A DNA stretch of 16,251 bases, taken from Rubrivivax sp. (GTDB lineage Bacteria > Pseudomonadota > Gammaproteobacteria > Burkholderiales > Burkholderiaceae_C). The DNA lies in the NCBI GenBank assembly GCA_030693565.1, contig JAUYAJ010000137.1:1-16251 (forward strand). The letters are read 5' to 3'. Under the pieces are notes generated by a model. The model was given only the letters and a program-made list of their open reading frames with translations, was not told where the DNA came from and made no database searches. The position numbers and the translations under genes were made by a program. This document shows positions 1-6,933 of this stretch, piece after piece (positions within the stretch are counted from its first letter, which is position 1; each line of letters begins with the position of its first letter).

Positions 1-107
1 TTCTGCACCAGGGCTGACGCCGCGGCCAGCAGCGCCAGCGCCATGAAGACCCAGGCCGTGACGGTGACGAACAGCGAGCGCGATCCAACGTTGAAAGTCT
101 GGGGCAT
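1..107 (-). CDS. Unidentified membrane protein, N-terminal part only
   Basis: Read on the minus strand, an ATG at 107-105 opens a frame that stays open to the left edge (35 codons). It begins MPQTFNVGSRSLFVTVTAW and continues into a strongly hydrophobic stretch rich in Ala and Leu (about residues 11-34) that would form one membrane helix or a signal anchor. A purine-rich ribosome binding site (GGGAGAG, about 114-120) lies at normal distance upstream of the ATG, which supports the start. The gene is divergent from truC, with 133 bp between the two starts. I do not recognise the family from this fragment. The rest of the gene lies outside the window. Confidence 0.6.
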   Translation of the reverse strand, partial: MPQTFNVGSRSLFVTVTAWVFMALALLAAASALVQ

Positions 108-240
108 GGTGGTCTCTCCCGGGCAGCGACACCGACCGCGACATCACGGCAGCACGCGCATGCATGGCATTCTTCGGCATGCGCCGCGCTGCCCAGTCCC
201 TCGAACAGATGAAACCCCTTACTCGCGGGGGCCCTGGCGT

Positions 241-975
241 GTGCTGAATGCCACAGTTCCGGGCTTGGCCGCTGCGCCGCTGCGGCTGCTGCATCTGGAC
301 GCGCGCATCGCCGTCGTCGACAAACCGGCCGGGCTGCTGGTGCACCGCACCGCGCTCGACGCCCACGAAGACGACAACGCGCTCGACCGCCTGCGTGCGC
401 AGACCGGCCGCAGCTGGGCGCCAGTGCACCGGCTCGACAAGGGCACTTCGGGCGTGCTGGTCTTCGCCGCCGACAGCGACGCCGCACGCAGCCTGGGCGC
501 GGCCTTCGAAGCCGGCCAGGTGGGCAAGCGCTACCTGGCGCTGGTGCGCGGCTGGCCGGCCGCGCAAGGCGTGATCGACCATGCGCTGGCGCGTGACCCC
601 GAGCGCCCTTCAGCCGGCCAGCCAACACGCCCGGCCACGACAGCATGGACACGGCTGGCCTGCCTCGAATGGCCCTTCAGCGTCGACGGCCGCCACCCCA
701 GTTCACGCTACGCGCTGGTGCAGGCGCTACCGCAAACCGGTCGCCGGCACCAGATCCGCCGCCACTTCAAACACATCGCTCACCCGCTGGTGGGCGACGC
801 CACCCATGGCAAAGGGCCACACAACCGCGCGGTGGCTGCCTGGCTGGGCCTTCAGCGGCTGTGGCTGCATGCCGAGGCACTGGAACTGCCCCACCCTGAC
901 GACGGCCGCCGGCTGCTGCTGAGCGCGCCGCCAGGACCGGAGTGGGACGCGCTTCAGCCGAAGCGCACGGCGTAG
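241..975 (+). CDS. truC: tRNA pseudouridine(65) synthase TruC
   Basis: An RluA-family pseudouridine synthase, which isomerises uridine to pseudouridine in tRNA; E. coli TruC modifies U65. The family motif HRLDKGTSG contains the catalytic aspartate (D66 from the GTG start). The N-terminal VDKPAGLLVHR and C-terminal GRRHQIRRHFKHIAHPLVGD and GLQRLWLHA stretches follow E. coli TruC closely, including the GRHPSSRYALV segment typical of TruC rather than RluA/C/D. From GTG 241 it is 244 residues, against 260 in E. coli. The frame is open further upstream (ATG at 43 and 160), but 43 would overlap the divergent membrane gene and that extension resembles nothing in the family, so I prefer GTG 241; the Shine-Dalgarno sequence is weak. 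The last 22 bp overlap the 3' end of the convergent beta-propeller gene. There is no S4 domain, as expected for TruC. Confidence 0.9.
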   Translation: MLNATVPGLAAAPLRLLHLDARIAVVDKPAGLLVHRTALDAHEDDNALDRLRAQTGRSWAPVHRLDKGTSGVLVFAADSDAARSLGAAFEAGQVGKRYLALVRGWPAAQGVIDHALARDPERPSAGQPTRPATTAWTRLACLEWPFSVDGRHPSSRYALVQALPQTGRRHQIRRHFKHIAHPLVGDATHGKGPHNRAVAAWLGLQRLWLHAEALELPHPDDGRRLLLSAPPGPEWDALQPKRTA

Positions 976-2042
976 ATCGGCGGCAGCGTCAGCGACACTG
1001 TCTGCCAGTGGTCACCGCCGTCGTCGCTGGCCCACAGGCCGCCGGTGGTGCTGCCCATCAGCAGCGAGCGGCCGTCGGCGGCCACGTCAAGTCCGTGACG
1101 GTAAATGAGGTCGTAGCAATGCTGCTGCGGCAGTCCGCCGCGCAGCGTCTCGAAGGTCTTGCCGCCGTCGCGGGTGCGGTTGACCACCAGCGCACCATCG
1201 ACCGGAATGCGGCATTCGTCTTTCACCGCCGGCACGAACCAGGCGGTGTCGGCGTCTTGCGGGTGAACGGCGACGGCAAAGCCGAAGCTCGACACCGGCG
1301 CCTTGATCTCCTGCCATGACGCCGCGTTGTCGCCCGAGCGCCAGATGCCGCAGTGATGCTGGCACCACAGCACTTCGGGCTGGGTCGGGCTGCGCACGAT
1401 GCGGTGCGGGTCCTGCGCGTTTTCGACGCCCGCCAGCTCGGGCGGCATGAAGTCGGCGCGCATGCCCTGGGCCTGCACCTGCCAGCTGGCGCCGTCGTCG
1501 CGCGTGACCCAGGCGCCGCCGCAGCTGACGCCGGCCAGCAACTCGCCGGGTTGGCCAGGGTGCGGGCAGATCGAGTGGATGCCGGGCACGTCGGCACCGC
1601 CGCCAACCCATTCGCTGCGCATCGGGTGGTTCCACAGACTGTCGACCAACTGCCAGGAGGCGCCGAAGTCGCTGGACCGGAACAGTCCGCCAGGCAAGGT
1701 GCCAGCCCAGACGGTGCCGCCAGCGGCTTCCAGCGACCAGACCTGCGCCAGCTTCCAGGCCGGCCCGGCCACGCCATCGGGCTGCGCGGGGTAGGCGGGG
1801 GTGGCCACCTCGCGCCAGCTCGCGCCCTGGTCGTCCGAGGCATGCAGCTTGACGCCGAAATGCCCCAGGTTCAGCGCCGCGAGCATGCCGCCACCCTCCT
1901 GCGGCGGCAGCAGCATGCTCACCGGATCGGCGAGAAAACTGATGCGCTCGATCTGCCAGTCGCCGCCCTGCCGCCGCAGTTCGAACAAGCCTTTGCGGGT
2001 GGCGACCCAGGCGCGGTCACTGCGGGTGGGGTGCTGACTCAT
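954..2042 (-). CDS. Asp-box (BNR) beta-propeller protein, sialidase-like fold
   Basis: A 362-residue protein without signal peptide, so probably cytoplasmic. It has six regularly spaced Asp-box motifs (S/T-x-D-x-G-x-x-W/F) near residues 69, 123, 179, 236, 289 and 338, for example SSDFGASW and RDGGKTF, which mark a sialidase/VPS10-type propeller. It opens with AWVATRKGLFEL, typical of this WD40/YVTN/BNR-like group. Automatic annotation as exo-alpha-sialidase would be unsafe because I see no arginine-triad (FRIP-type) motif. Two ATGs compete: 2048, touching the GGAGG site with no spacing, and 2042, which has GGAGG 6 nt upstream, so I chose 2042. The stop of the MoaD-like gene (2045-2047) falls within this ribosome binding and start zone, so the two are very likely co-translated. 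The 3' end overlaps convergent truC by 22 bp. The biochemical function is unknown. Confidence 0.8.
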   Translation of the reverse strand: MSQHPTRSDRAWVATRKGLFELRRQGGDWQIERISFLADPVSMLLPPQEGGGMLAALNLGHFGVKLHASDDQGASWREVATPAYPAQPDGVAGPAWKLAQVWSLEAAGGTVWAGTLPGGLFRSSDFGASWQLVDSLWNHPMRSEWVGGGADVPGIHSICPHPGQPGELLAGVSCGGAWVTRDDGASWQVQAQGMRADFMPPELAGVENAQDPHRIVRSPTQPEVLWCQHHCGIWRSGDNAASWQEIKAPVSSFGFAVAVHPQDADTAWFVPAVKDECRIPVDGALVVNRTRDGGKTFETLRGGLPQQHCYDLIYRHGLDVAADGRSLLMGSTTGGLWASDDGGDHWQTVSLTLPPIYAVRFG

Positions 2043-2044
2043 CG

Positions 2045-2314
2045 TCATCCTCCGGAGAGTGCTTGCATCACGTAGATCTGGCTGGCGGGAGCCAAGGGGT
2101 CGGCCAGCGCCACGCGGTCATCGCTGCGCCGGCCATCGACGAAGACGACGACATTGGGCCGCAAATGGCCCTGGTCGTCGAGCACGTAGCCACGCAGCGC
2201 CGGGTTGGCCAGGAAAGCCGCCTCGAGCGCGCCGCGCAGCGTCGCCGCGTCGCAGTCGACCTGAGGTGTCGCGGTGAAGCGCCGCAACTGCGCCGTGAAG
2301 TGGACTCTGGCCAT
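2045..2314 (-). CDS. MoaD/ThiS-like ubiquitin-fold small protein
   Basis: An 89-residue protein starting MARVHFTAQLRRFT and ending MQALSGG. The terminal Gly-Gly, the beta-grasp pattern (short strand, helix over LRGALEAAFLANPALRGYV, then RPNVVVFVDG) and the size match MoaD/ThiS sulfur-carrier proteins, whose C-terminal glycine is adenylated and thiocarboxylated by an E1-like enzyme. No moaE, thiG or E1-like gene is nearby. Its only partner is the beta-propeller gene, whose start overlaps this gene's end, so the pair forms one translational unit. The frame extends upstream to 2488, but that extension would encode a polycysteine run from the CAG repeat and was rejected. The Shine-Dalgarno sequence is weak, and GTG at 2328 is an alternative start adding five residues. 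The fold is clear; the role is inferred only in general terms. Confidence 0.8.
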   Translation of the reverse strand: MARVHFTAQLRRFTATPQVDCDAATLRGALEAAFLANPALRGYVLDDQGHLRPNVVVFVDGRRSDDRVALADPLAPASQIYVMQALSGG

Positions 2315-2339
2315 GGCTGAATGATGCACCCGCGAATCG

Positions 2340-2361
2340 CAGCAGCAGCAGCAGCAGCAGC
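2340..2361. repeat. (CAG)7 trinucleotide microsatellite
   Basis: Seven perfect CAG units followed by one C lie in the 116-bp gap between the divergent MoaD-like gene and rarD. A CCGGCCGGCC run follows at once. The tract can slip during replication and sits about 26 bp upstream of the MoaD-like ATG, where length changes could alter its leader. It is clear in the sequence; any function is speculative. Confidence 0.85.
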
Positions 2362-2430
2362 CGGCCGGCCGACAGACAATGCAGCGCTCTGCACCTTCCC
2401 CGGTCGGCGCCCTGCCCAGCGCCCTGCCCC

Positions 2431-3294
2431 ATGCCTTCAGGTGTTCTTGCCGCCGCCCTGGCCTTTGTGCTGTGGGGCCTGTTTCCAATTTACATCAAGC
2501 AACTGGCGGGCGTGCCGGCGCTGGAGATCGTCGTCCACCGCACGGTCTGGTCGCTGCTCTTCATGGTCTTGCTGCTGGCTGGTGCGCGCCGTCTGGGCGC
2601 CGTTCGCGCGGCACTGTCCAGGCCGCGCACGGTGGGGCTGTTCGTCGCCAGCGGCACGCTGCTGGCGGTCAACTGGCTGGTCTATGTCTGGGCGGTGAGC
2701 AACGAGCGCATCGTCGACGCCAGCCTGGGCTATTTCATCAACCCGCTGATCAGCGTGCTGCTGGGCTATGTATTCCTCCAGGAGCGGCTGCGTCCGGCGC
2801 AGTGGCTGGCGGTCTTGCTGGCCGGCGCGGGCGTGCTGTGGCTGATCGTTGGCGCGGGCGAATGGCCCTGGGTGGCGCTGGTGATCGCCGGCAGCTTCGG
2901 ACTCTACGGCCTGCTGCGCAAGACGGCGCCGCTGGGTGCAACCGAAGGCCTGGGCGTCGAGGCCTTCTTGCAGTCGCTGGTGGCGCTGCCGGTGCTGCTG
3001 TGGTGGACAGCGCAAGGCCAGGGCGTGCTGGCCCAGGGCGCAACGCCGATGCTGGGCTGGCTGCTGCTGGCCGGGCCCTTCACCGCCATCCCGCTGCTGC
3101 TGTTTGCTGCCGGCGCGCGCAGCATCACGCTGGCCACGCTGGGGCTGCTGCAATACCTGGGCCCGAGCCTGCAGTTCTTGCTCGGCGTCTGGCTCTACGG
3201 TGAGGCCTTCGGCGCCGAGCGCGCCGCCGGTTTCGTGCTGATCTGGTCGGCGCTGCTGGTGTACAGCATCGACGGGCTGCGCCGGCGCCGCTGA
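2431..3294 (+). CDS. rarD: RarD, EamA-family inner-membrane transporter
   Basis: A 287-residue, about ten-helix membrane protein of the drug/metabolite transporter (EamA) superfamily, made of two repeated five-helix units. It tracks E. coli RarD closely: VLWGLFPIYIKQL at the N terminus, VHRTVWSLLFMV, NWLVYVWAVSNERIVDASLG, YFINPLISVLLGYVFLQERL and, in the second half, LATLGLLQYLGPSLQFLL and YGEAF. RarD has been annotated as a chloramphenicol-sensitivity protein; its natural substrate is not established. E. coli RarD is about 296 residues, so this is full length. ATG 2431 starts just before the first helix; no good Shine-Dalgarno sequence is visible. A strong hairpin at 3336-3367 separates it from the next gene, so it may not share a transcript with it. 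Confidence 0.9.
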   Translation: MPSGVLAAALAFVLWGLFPIYIKQLAGVPALEIVVHRTVWSLLFMVLLLAGARRLGAVRAALSRPRTVGLFVASGTLLAVNWLVYVWAVSNERIVDASLGYFINPLISVLLGYVFLQERLRPAQWLAVLLAGAGVLWLIVGAGEWPWVALVIAGSFGLYGLLRKTAPLGATEGLGVEAFLQSLVALPVLLWWTAQGQGVLAQGATPMLGWLLLAGPFTAIPLLLFAAGARSITLATLGLLQYLGPSLQFLLGVWLYGEAFGAERAAGFVLIWSALLVYSIDGLRRRR

Positions 3295-3335
3295 CGCCGC
3301 CATGCGCAGCCTCAGCCGAAGACTTTTCAATGGCA

Positions 3336-3367
3336 GCAGCCCACCGATGCGGGCATCGGCGGGCTGC
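3336..3367 (+). terminator. Long hairpin between rarD and the DSD1-like gene
   Basis: Left arm GCAGCCC-A-CCGATGC (3336-3350), GG spacer, right arm GCATCGG-C-GGGCTGC (3353-3367). This gives a stem of 14 pairs with one A/C mismatch. It starts 41 bp after the rarD stop and ends 17 bp before the next ATG. No T-tract follows, so it may be a poor intrinsic terminator, an RNA-processing site, or a leader structure for the downstream gene. The structure is certain; its role is not. Confidence 0.5.
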
Positions 3368-3384
3368 GCGCATAGCATTGCTGC

Positions 3385-4506
3385 ATGAACATCCACACGC
3401 TAGCCACCCCCTGCGCCTTGGTCGACGAGGAACGCATGGCGCACAACATCGCCCGCATGCAGACGCGCATGGACGCGCTCGGCGTCAAGCTGCGCCCGCA
3501 TGTGAAGACGGCCAAGTGCATCGCAGTCGCACAGCGCCAGCGTGCCGCCGGTGCCCAGGGGATCACCGTCTCGACGCTGAAGGAGGCCGAGCAGTTCTTC
3601 GCCGCCGGCTTCGACGACATCCTCTATGCCGTGTGCATCACGCCGGCCAAGCTGGCACAGGCGCGTGCCTTGCAGGCGCGCGGCTGCCGCCTGAGCGTGA
3701 TCGTCGACTCAGTCGACGCCGCCCAAGCGGTGGTGGCTGCGGGCCAGGGGCTGGGCGTCTTGATCGAGGTCGACACCGACGGCCACCGCGCCGGCGTGCT
3801 GCCCGATTCAGACACCTTGATAGCGATCGGCCGCACGCTGCACAGCGGCGGCGCTGAACTGGTCGGTGTGATGACGCACGCCGGCGGCTCCTACGGCTGC
3901 CGCGACGATGCCGCACTGGTGGCCTTTGCCGAACAGGAGCGCAGCCGCTGTGTCGCCGCCGCCCAGCGTCTGCGTGACGCAGGGCTGCCCTGCCCGGTGG
4001 TCAGCGTCGGATCGACACCCACGGCCTTGTCGGCGCGCCAGCTCGACGGCGTCACCGAAGTCCGCGCCGGTGTCTATGTCTTCCAGGACCTGGTGATGCT
4101 CAATCTGGGCGTCGCCAAGCGCGACGAACTGGCTTTGTCGGTGCTGGCCAGCGTCATCGGCCATCAGCTTGACAAGGGCTGGATCCTCGTCGACGCCGGC
4201 TGGATGGCAATGAGCCGGGACCGCGGCACCCAGGCCCAGGCCGTCGACCACGGCTACGGCGCCGTTTGCGATGCCCAGGGCCAATGGCTGGACGATCTGG
4301 TGATGGTCGGCGCCAACCAGGAACACGGCATTCTTGCTGCACGCGACGGCAGCGTGACCCGGGATGTAGCGCAGCGTTTCCCGCTGGGTTCGCGATTGCG
4401 CATCCTGCCCAACCACGCCTGCGCCACGGCGGCGCAGTTCCCCGCTTACAGCGTCACCAGCGGCAGCGCTGCGGCCGCTACCTGGGAGCGCTTCGGTGGC
4501 TGGTGA
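3385..4506 (+). CDS. PLP- and zinc-dependent D-serine dehydratase-like (DSD1 family) enzyme
   Basis: A 373-residue fold-type III PLP enzyme: an alanine-racemase-like N-terminal barrel plus the C-terminal D-serine dehydratase-like domain. RPHVKTAK carries the probable Schiff-base lysine (K41). THAGGSYG and SVGSTPT match phosphate- and PLP-binding segments. PNHACAT near the C terminus supplies His344 and Cys346. A His-x-Cys metal site is typical of eukaryotic-type D-serine dehydratase and D-threo-3-hydroxyaspartate dehydratase, whereas D-threonine aldolases usually have His-x-Asp, so dehydration is the better guess. The substrate (D-serine, D-threo-3-hydroxyaspartate or another beta-hydroxy-D-amino acid) cannot be read from sequence. 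The overlapping RidA gene supports an enamine-producing dehydratase. No clear Shine-Dalgarno sequence precedes the ATG, and a hairpin lies just upstream. Confidence 0.85.
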   Translation: MNIHTLATPCALVDEERMAHNIARMQTRMDALGVKLRPHVKTAKCIAVAQRQRAAGAQGITVSTLKEAEQFFAAGFDDILYAVCITPAKLAQARALQARGCRLSVIVDSVDAAQAVVAAGQGLGVLIEVDTDGHRAGVLPDSDTLIAIGRTLHSGGAELVGVMTHAGGSYGCRDDAALVAFAEQERSRCVAAAQRLRDAGLPCPVVSVGSTPTALSARQLDGVTEVRAGVYVFQDLVMLNLGVAKRDELALSVLASVIGHQLDKGWILVDAGWMAMSRDRGTQAQAVDHGYGAVCDAQGQWLDDLVMVGANQEHGILAARDGSVTRDVAQRFPLGSRLRILPNHACATAAQFPAYSVTSGSAAAATWERFGGW

Positions 4507-4867
4507 TTCACCACCCATCGCCGCGCCCGGCGGCCACTACACGCACGCGGTGCGCGGTGGCGGTCTGGTATTCGTTTCCGGGCAACTGCCCATTGCGCCC
4601 GACGGCACGCGGCTGGTCGATGCGACCTTCGAGGACCAGGCCAGGCAGACCCTGGCCAACGTCGCGGCGGCGCTCGCCGGCGTGGGTAGCAGCATCGACA
4701 AGTTGCTGCAGGTGCGGGTCTACATCACCAGCATCGATGACTGGCCCGCCTTCAACACCGTCTACGCCGAGTGGGCGGGCGCATCAAGGCCGGCTCGCGC
4801 GGTGGTTCCGGTGCCCACGCTGCACCATGGCCTGCGCATCGAGATCGAGGCGGTGGCACTGAGCTAA
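4496..4867 (+). CDS. RidA/YjgF/UK114-family enamine/imine deaminase
   Basis: A 123-residue single-domain Rid protein. LVFVSGQLPIAPDG and LQVRVYITSIDDW are the usual family blocks. The substrate-binding arginine of active RidA proteins is present in RPARAVVPV (R101), as is the late glutamate in RIEIEAVA (E118), so an active deaminase is likely. Family members hydrolyse 2-aminoacrylate and related imines, which damage PLP enzymes, to ketoacids and ammonia. The gene starts with GTG at 4496, with GGGAG 7 nt upstream (4484-4488) inside the preceding gene, and overlaps that gene by 11 bp, so the two are almost certainly co-translated. Its probable job is to clear the dehydratase product. It ends 24 bp before the convergent DUF3501 gene, with no strong terminator between them. 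Confidence 0.88.
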   Translation: MAGDSPPIAAPGGHYTHAVRGGGLVFVSGQLPIAPDGTRLVDATFEDQARQTLANVAAALAGVGSSIDKLLQVRVYITSIDDWPAFNTVYAEWAGASRPARAVVPVPTLHHGLRIEIEAVALS

Positions 4868-4891
4868 GGCCCGGCACCTGGTGCTGCACGC

Positions 4892-5470
4892 TCAGCGCAG
4901 ATCGCCGGCCAGGCTGGCCAGGGTCTCGGCGGCAATCAAGGTGTGCGCCGGGTAGTTCGTGTGGTCGCAGCCGAGCTTGACACCGGCGCCGGCGCGCACC
5001 GCTTGGCGCTGGGCGGCGTTGAACTCGAAGCGCACGAAGTGCACGGCCGAAGTCTTCTCGTCGTTTTCGCGGTCGAGGTCTTCGTCGGCGATGGCGTAGA
5101 CGCGGGCATGGCCTTCGACCTCGACGAACATGCGGTCCTCGACGCCGATCAGCCGCCCCAGCTCGCGCTTGCGCTCGTTCGGATCGGGGTACTCGATCAG
5201 CATCGTCGCCTTCCAGTTGCTGCCGTCAGGCACCAGCGCGGCATAGGCGTCGATCTCGCTCTGGATGCCTTCCTGGTCGAAGATCTTCTCGATGTGCAGC
5301 ATCTCCTGGATCTGCCGGCGGACCGTCTGTTCGTCCTCGAACTGGAGCCGGATGTGTTCGCCCAGACCGACGCTGCGCAGCTGGCGGTGGGCGATGACTT
5401 CGGGCCGCACCGTCTTGCGGATCTTCGAATAGGCTTCCAGCGTCATCAAGCTGTCGCGGGTGATCGTCAT
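4892..5470 (-). CDS. DUF3501 family protein
   Basis: A 192-residue soluble protein starting MTITRDSLMTLEAYSKIRKT. It has family-like blocks such as RPEVIAHRQLRSVGLGEHI, LQFEDEQTVRRQIQEMLHIE and AVHFVRFEF, and looks like DUF3501. No catalytic residues are established for this family that I know of. Conserved-looking polar positions include E46, E56 and the LGCDHTNYPAH stretch near the C terminus, which carries a Cys and two His. The start at 5470 has a good GGAGA site 5-6 nt upstream. It is the last gene of the rubrerythrin/iron-sulfur unit, 23 bp after the CCG protein. DUF3501 commonly travels with such a CCG protein, which implies a shared function, but the role is unknown. Confidence 0.8.
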   Translation of the reverse strand: MTITRDSLMTLEAYSKIRKTVRPEVIAHRQLRSVGLGEHIRLQFEDEQTVRRQIQEMLHIEKIFDQEGIQSEIDAYAALVPDGSNWKATMLIEYPDPNERKRELGRLIGVEDRMFVEVEGHARVYAIADEDLDRENDEKTSAVHFVRFEFNAAQRQAVRAGAGVKLGCDHTNYPAHTLIAAETLASLAGDLR

Positions 5471-5493
5471 GGGTTTCTCCTTGCAGGTTCGAA

Positions 5494-6837
5494 TCAAAGT
5501 CCGTAGGCCAGGCGCACCAGGCTGAGCGGGTGCTGCAAAGCCTTGGCCGGCGTGCCGGCCTGGGCCATGCCCTGGGCAATGTGGTGACCGGCGAGCGCGC
5601 AGTCGCTGCTGATGAAGTCGGGCTCGTCCTTGGCCATGGCCTTGAACACCGGCTTGCCGATCTTCATCGCCACCGCGTGGCTCGCCGTCTTCACGCCATA
5701 GGTGCCGGCGTGGCCCGAGCAGCGTTCCACCGTGTTCAGCTTGACCTCGACGCTCTGGCCGATCAGCTTGAACATCTCCTCGGTCTTCTTGCCGATCTTC
5801 TGCACCCGGCCGTGGCAGGGGATGTGATAACTGACGCGGCCGAGCGCGGCCTTGAAGTCGGTCTTGAGCAAGCCGTCCTTGTGGCGCGCGATCAAGTACT
5901 CGAAGGGGTCGAACATCGCCGCCTTGACGAGCTGGGTGTCGGCGTCGCCCGGGAACATCAGCGGCAGTTCCTGCTTGAACATCAGCGTGCAGCTGGGAAT
6001 GGCGCTGAGGATGGCGTAGCCCTCGCGCGCATAGCGCGCCAGCACCGGGATGTTGGCGTTCTTGGCCTGCTCGACGGCCTTCAAGTCGCCAAGCTCGAGC
6101 TTGGGCATGCCGCAGCACTGCTCTTTGTCGACGATCTCGTAAGGGATCTGGTTGTGGTCGAGCACGCGCAGCAGGTCGGCGCCGATGCCGGGCTCGTTGT
6201 AGTTCACATAGCAGGTGGCGAAGATCGCCACCTTGCCCGGCGTGCGCTCGCCTCTGGTCACGACGCTGGCCGCACCGGTCATCGCCCGGCCCCAGCGAAA
6301 GCGCTGCGGCGCCAGCTCGGGCATCCAGGCGTCCGGGTGCACGCCCAGCGCCTTGTCCATCGCCTTGCGCATCGGCCGGGTCTTGTTGATCGCGTTGACC
6401 ATGTCGACGACGATGGGGATGCCGGCGAACTGGCCGTGCACGTCGGTCGACGCCAGCAGCGTCTCGCTGGCATGGACCTGCCCCTTCTCGTGCTTGATGG
6501 CCTTGGCGCGCAGCATCAGGTGCGGGAAGTCCAGGTTCCATTCATGCGGCGGCGTGTACGGACACTTGGTCATGTAGCACAGGTCGCACAGATAACACTG
6601 GTCGACGACCTTCCAGTAAGCCTCTTTCTTGACGCCGTGGACCTCACCGTCGTCGGTGGCGTCGACGAGGTCGAACAAGGTCGGAAAGCTCTGGCACAGG
6701 CTGACGCAGCGACGGCAGCCATGGCAGATGTCGAACACCCGTTCCATTTCCTTCAGCGCCAGCGTCTCGTCGTAGAACTCGGGGTTCTTCCAGTCGAGCG
6801 GGTGCCTTGTGGGGGCTTCGAGATTGCCTTCGCGCAT
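5494..6837 (-). CDS. Iron-sulfur protein with two 4Fe-4S motifs and CCG domains
   Basis: A 447-residue cytoplasmic protein of the GlpC/HdrD/LutA type, but not glycerol-3-phosphate dehydrogenase itself. The N-terminal ferredoxin domain has C38-x2-C41-x2-C44-x3-C48 and C81-x2-C84-x2-C87-x4-C92-P. The second motif is one residue longer than the usual spacing. Two CCG-type repeats follow: ATCYVNYNEPG (C209) with QCCGMP (C241, C242) and C283, then IPCHGRV (C341) with ERCSGHAG (C373) and C413, where the second repeat reads CSG instead of CCG. The frame is open beyond the start chosen here (up to 6936), but that extension runs through the hairpins after rubrerythrin; ATG 6837 (MREGNLEAP) fits, although its Shine-Dalgarno is weak. 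It probably relays electrons between a rubrerythrin-like peroxidase and an unknown donor or thiol/disulfide partner. Confidence 0.85.
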   Translation of the reverse strand: MREGNLEAPTRHPLDWKNPEFYDETLALKEMERVFDICHGCRRCVSLCQSFPTLFDLVDATDDGEVHGVKKEAYWKVVDQCYLCDLCYMTKCPYTPPHEWNLDFPHLMLRAKAIKHEKGQVHASETLLASTDVHGQFAGIPIVVDMVNAINKTRPMRKAMDKALGVHPDAWMPELAPQRFRWGRAMTGAASVVTRGERTPGKVAIFATCYVNYNEPGIGADLLRVLDHNQIPYEIVDKEQCCGMPKLELGDLKAVEQAKNANIPVLARYAREGYAILSAIPSCTLMFKQELPLMFPGDADTQLVKAAMFDPFEYLIARHKDGLLKTDFKAALGRVSYHIPCHGRVQKIGKKTEEMFKLIGQSVEVKLNTVERCSGHAGTYGVKTASHAVAMKIGKPVFKAMAKDEPDFISSDCALAGHHIAQGMAQAGTPAKALQHPLSLVRLAYGL

Positions 6838-6872
6838 GGTGCTGCCTGTGGGTGATGCGTTGCAGAAATGAA

Positions 6873-6893
6873 CAAGGGGCCTGAAGCCCCTTG
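6873..6893 (-). terminator. Hairpin after rubrerythrin, probable terminator or attenuator
   Basis: Perfect 8-bp inverted repeat CAAGGGGC / GCCCCTTG with a 5-nt loop. On the minus strand it is followed by TTCATTTCTG, a weak T-rich run. It lies 47 bp after the rubrerythrin stop and 36 bp before the ATG of the iron-sulfur gene, so it could stop most transcripts after rubrerythrin and let some read through. Confidence 0.6.
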
Positions 6894-6904
6894 GGAACTG
6901 GCTG

Positions 6905-6929
6905 GCTGGCGGATCGACGACCCGCCAGC
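6905..6929. repeat. Inverted repeat in the rubrerythrin 3' region
   Basis: Perfect 8-bp arms GCTGGCGG (6905-6912) and CCGCCAGC (6922-6929) around a 9-nt loop. It is the middle of three consecutive hairpins between rubrerythrin and the iron-sulfur gene. No T-tract follows on the minus strand, so RNA stabilisation is as likely as termination. Confidence 0.55.
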
Positions 6930-6933
6930 TCGG

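Noticed and set aside
43..240. N-terminal extension of truC to ATG 43 or ATG 160
   Set aside because: It overlaps the divergent membrane gene, its residues do not resemble TruC, and GTG 241 gives the usual length.
954..2042. Calling the propeller a true exo-alpha-sialidase
   Set aside because: Asp boxes only indicate the fold; no arginine triad or signal peptide is visible.
2315..2488. Upstream extension of the MoaD-like gene encoding a polycysteine run
   Set aside because: The run is only the CAG repeat read on the other strand, MoaD-like proteins start near MARVHF, and the extension would run over the rarD start.
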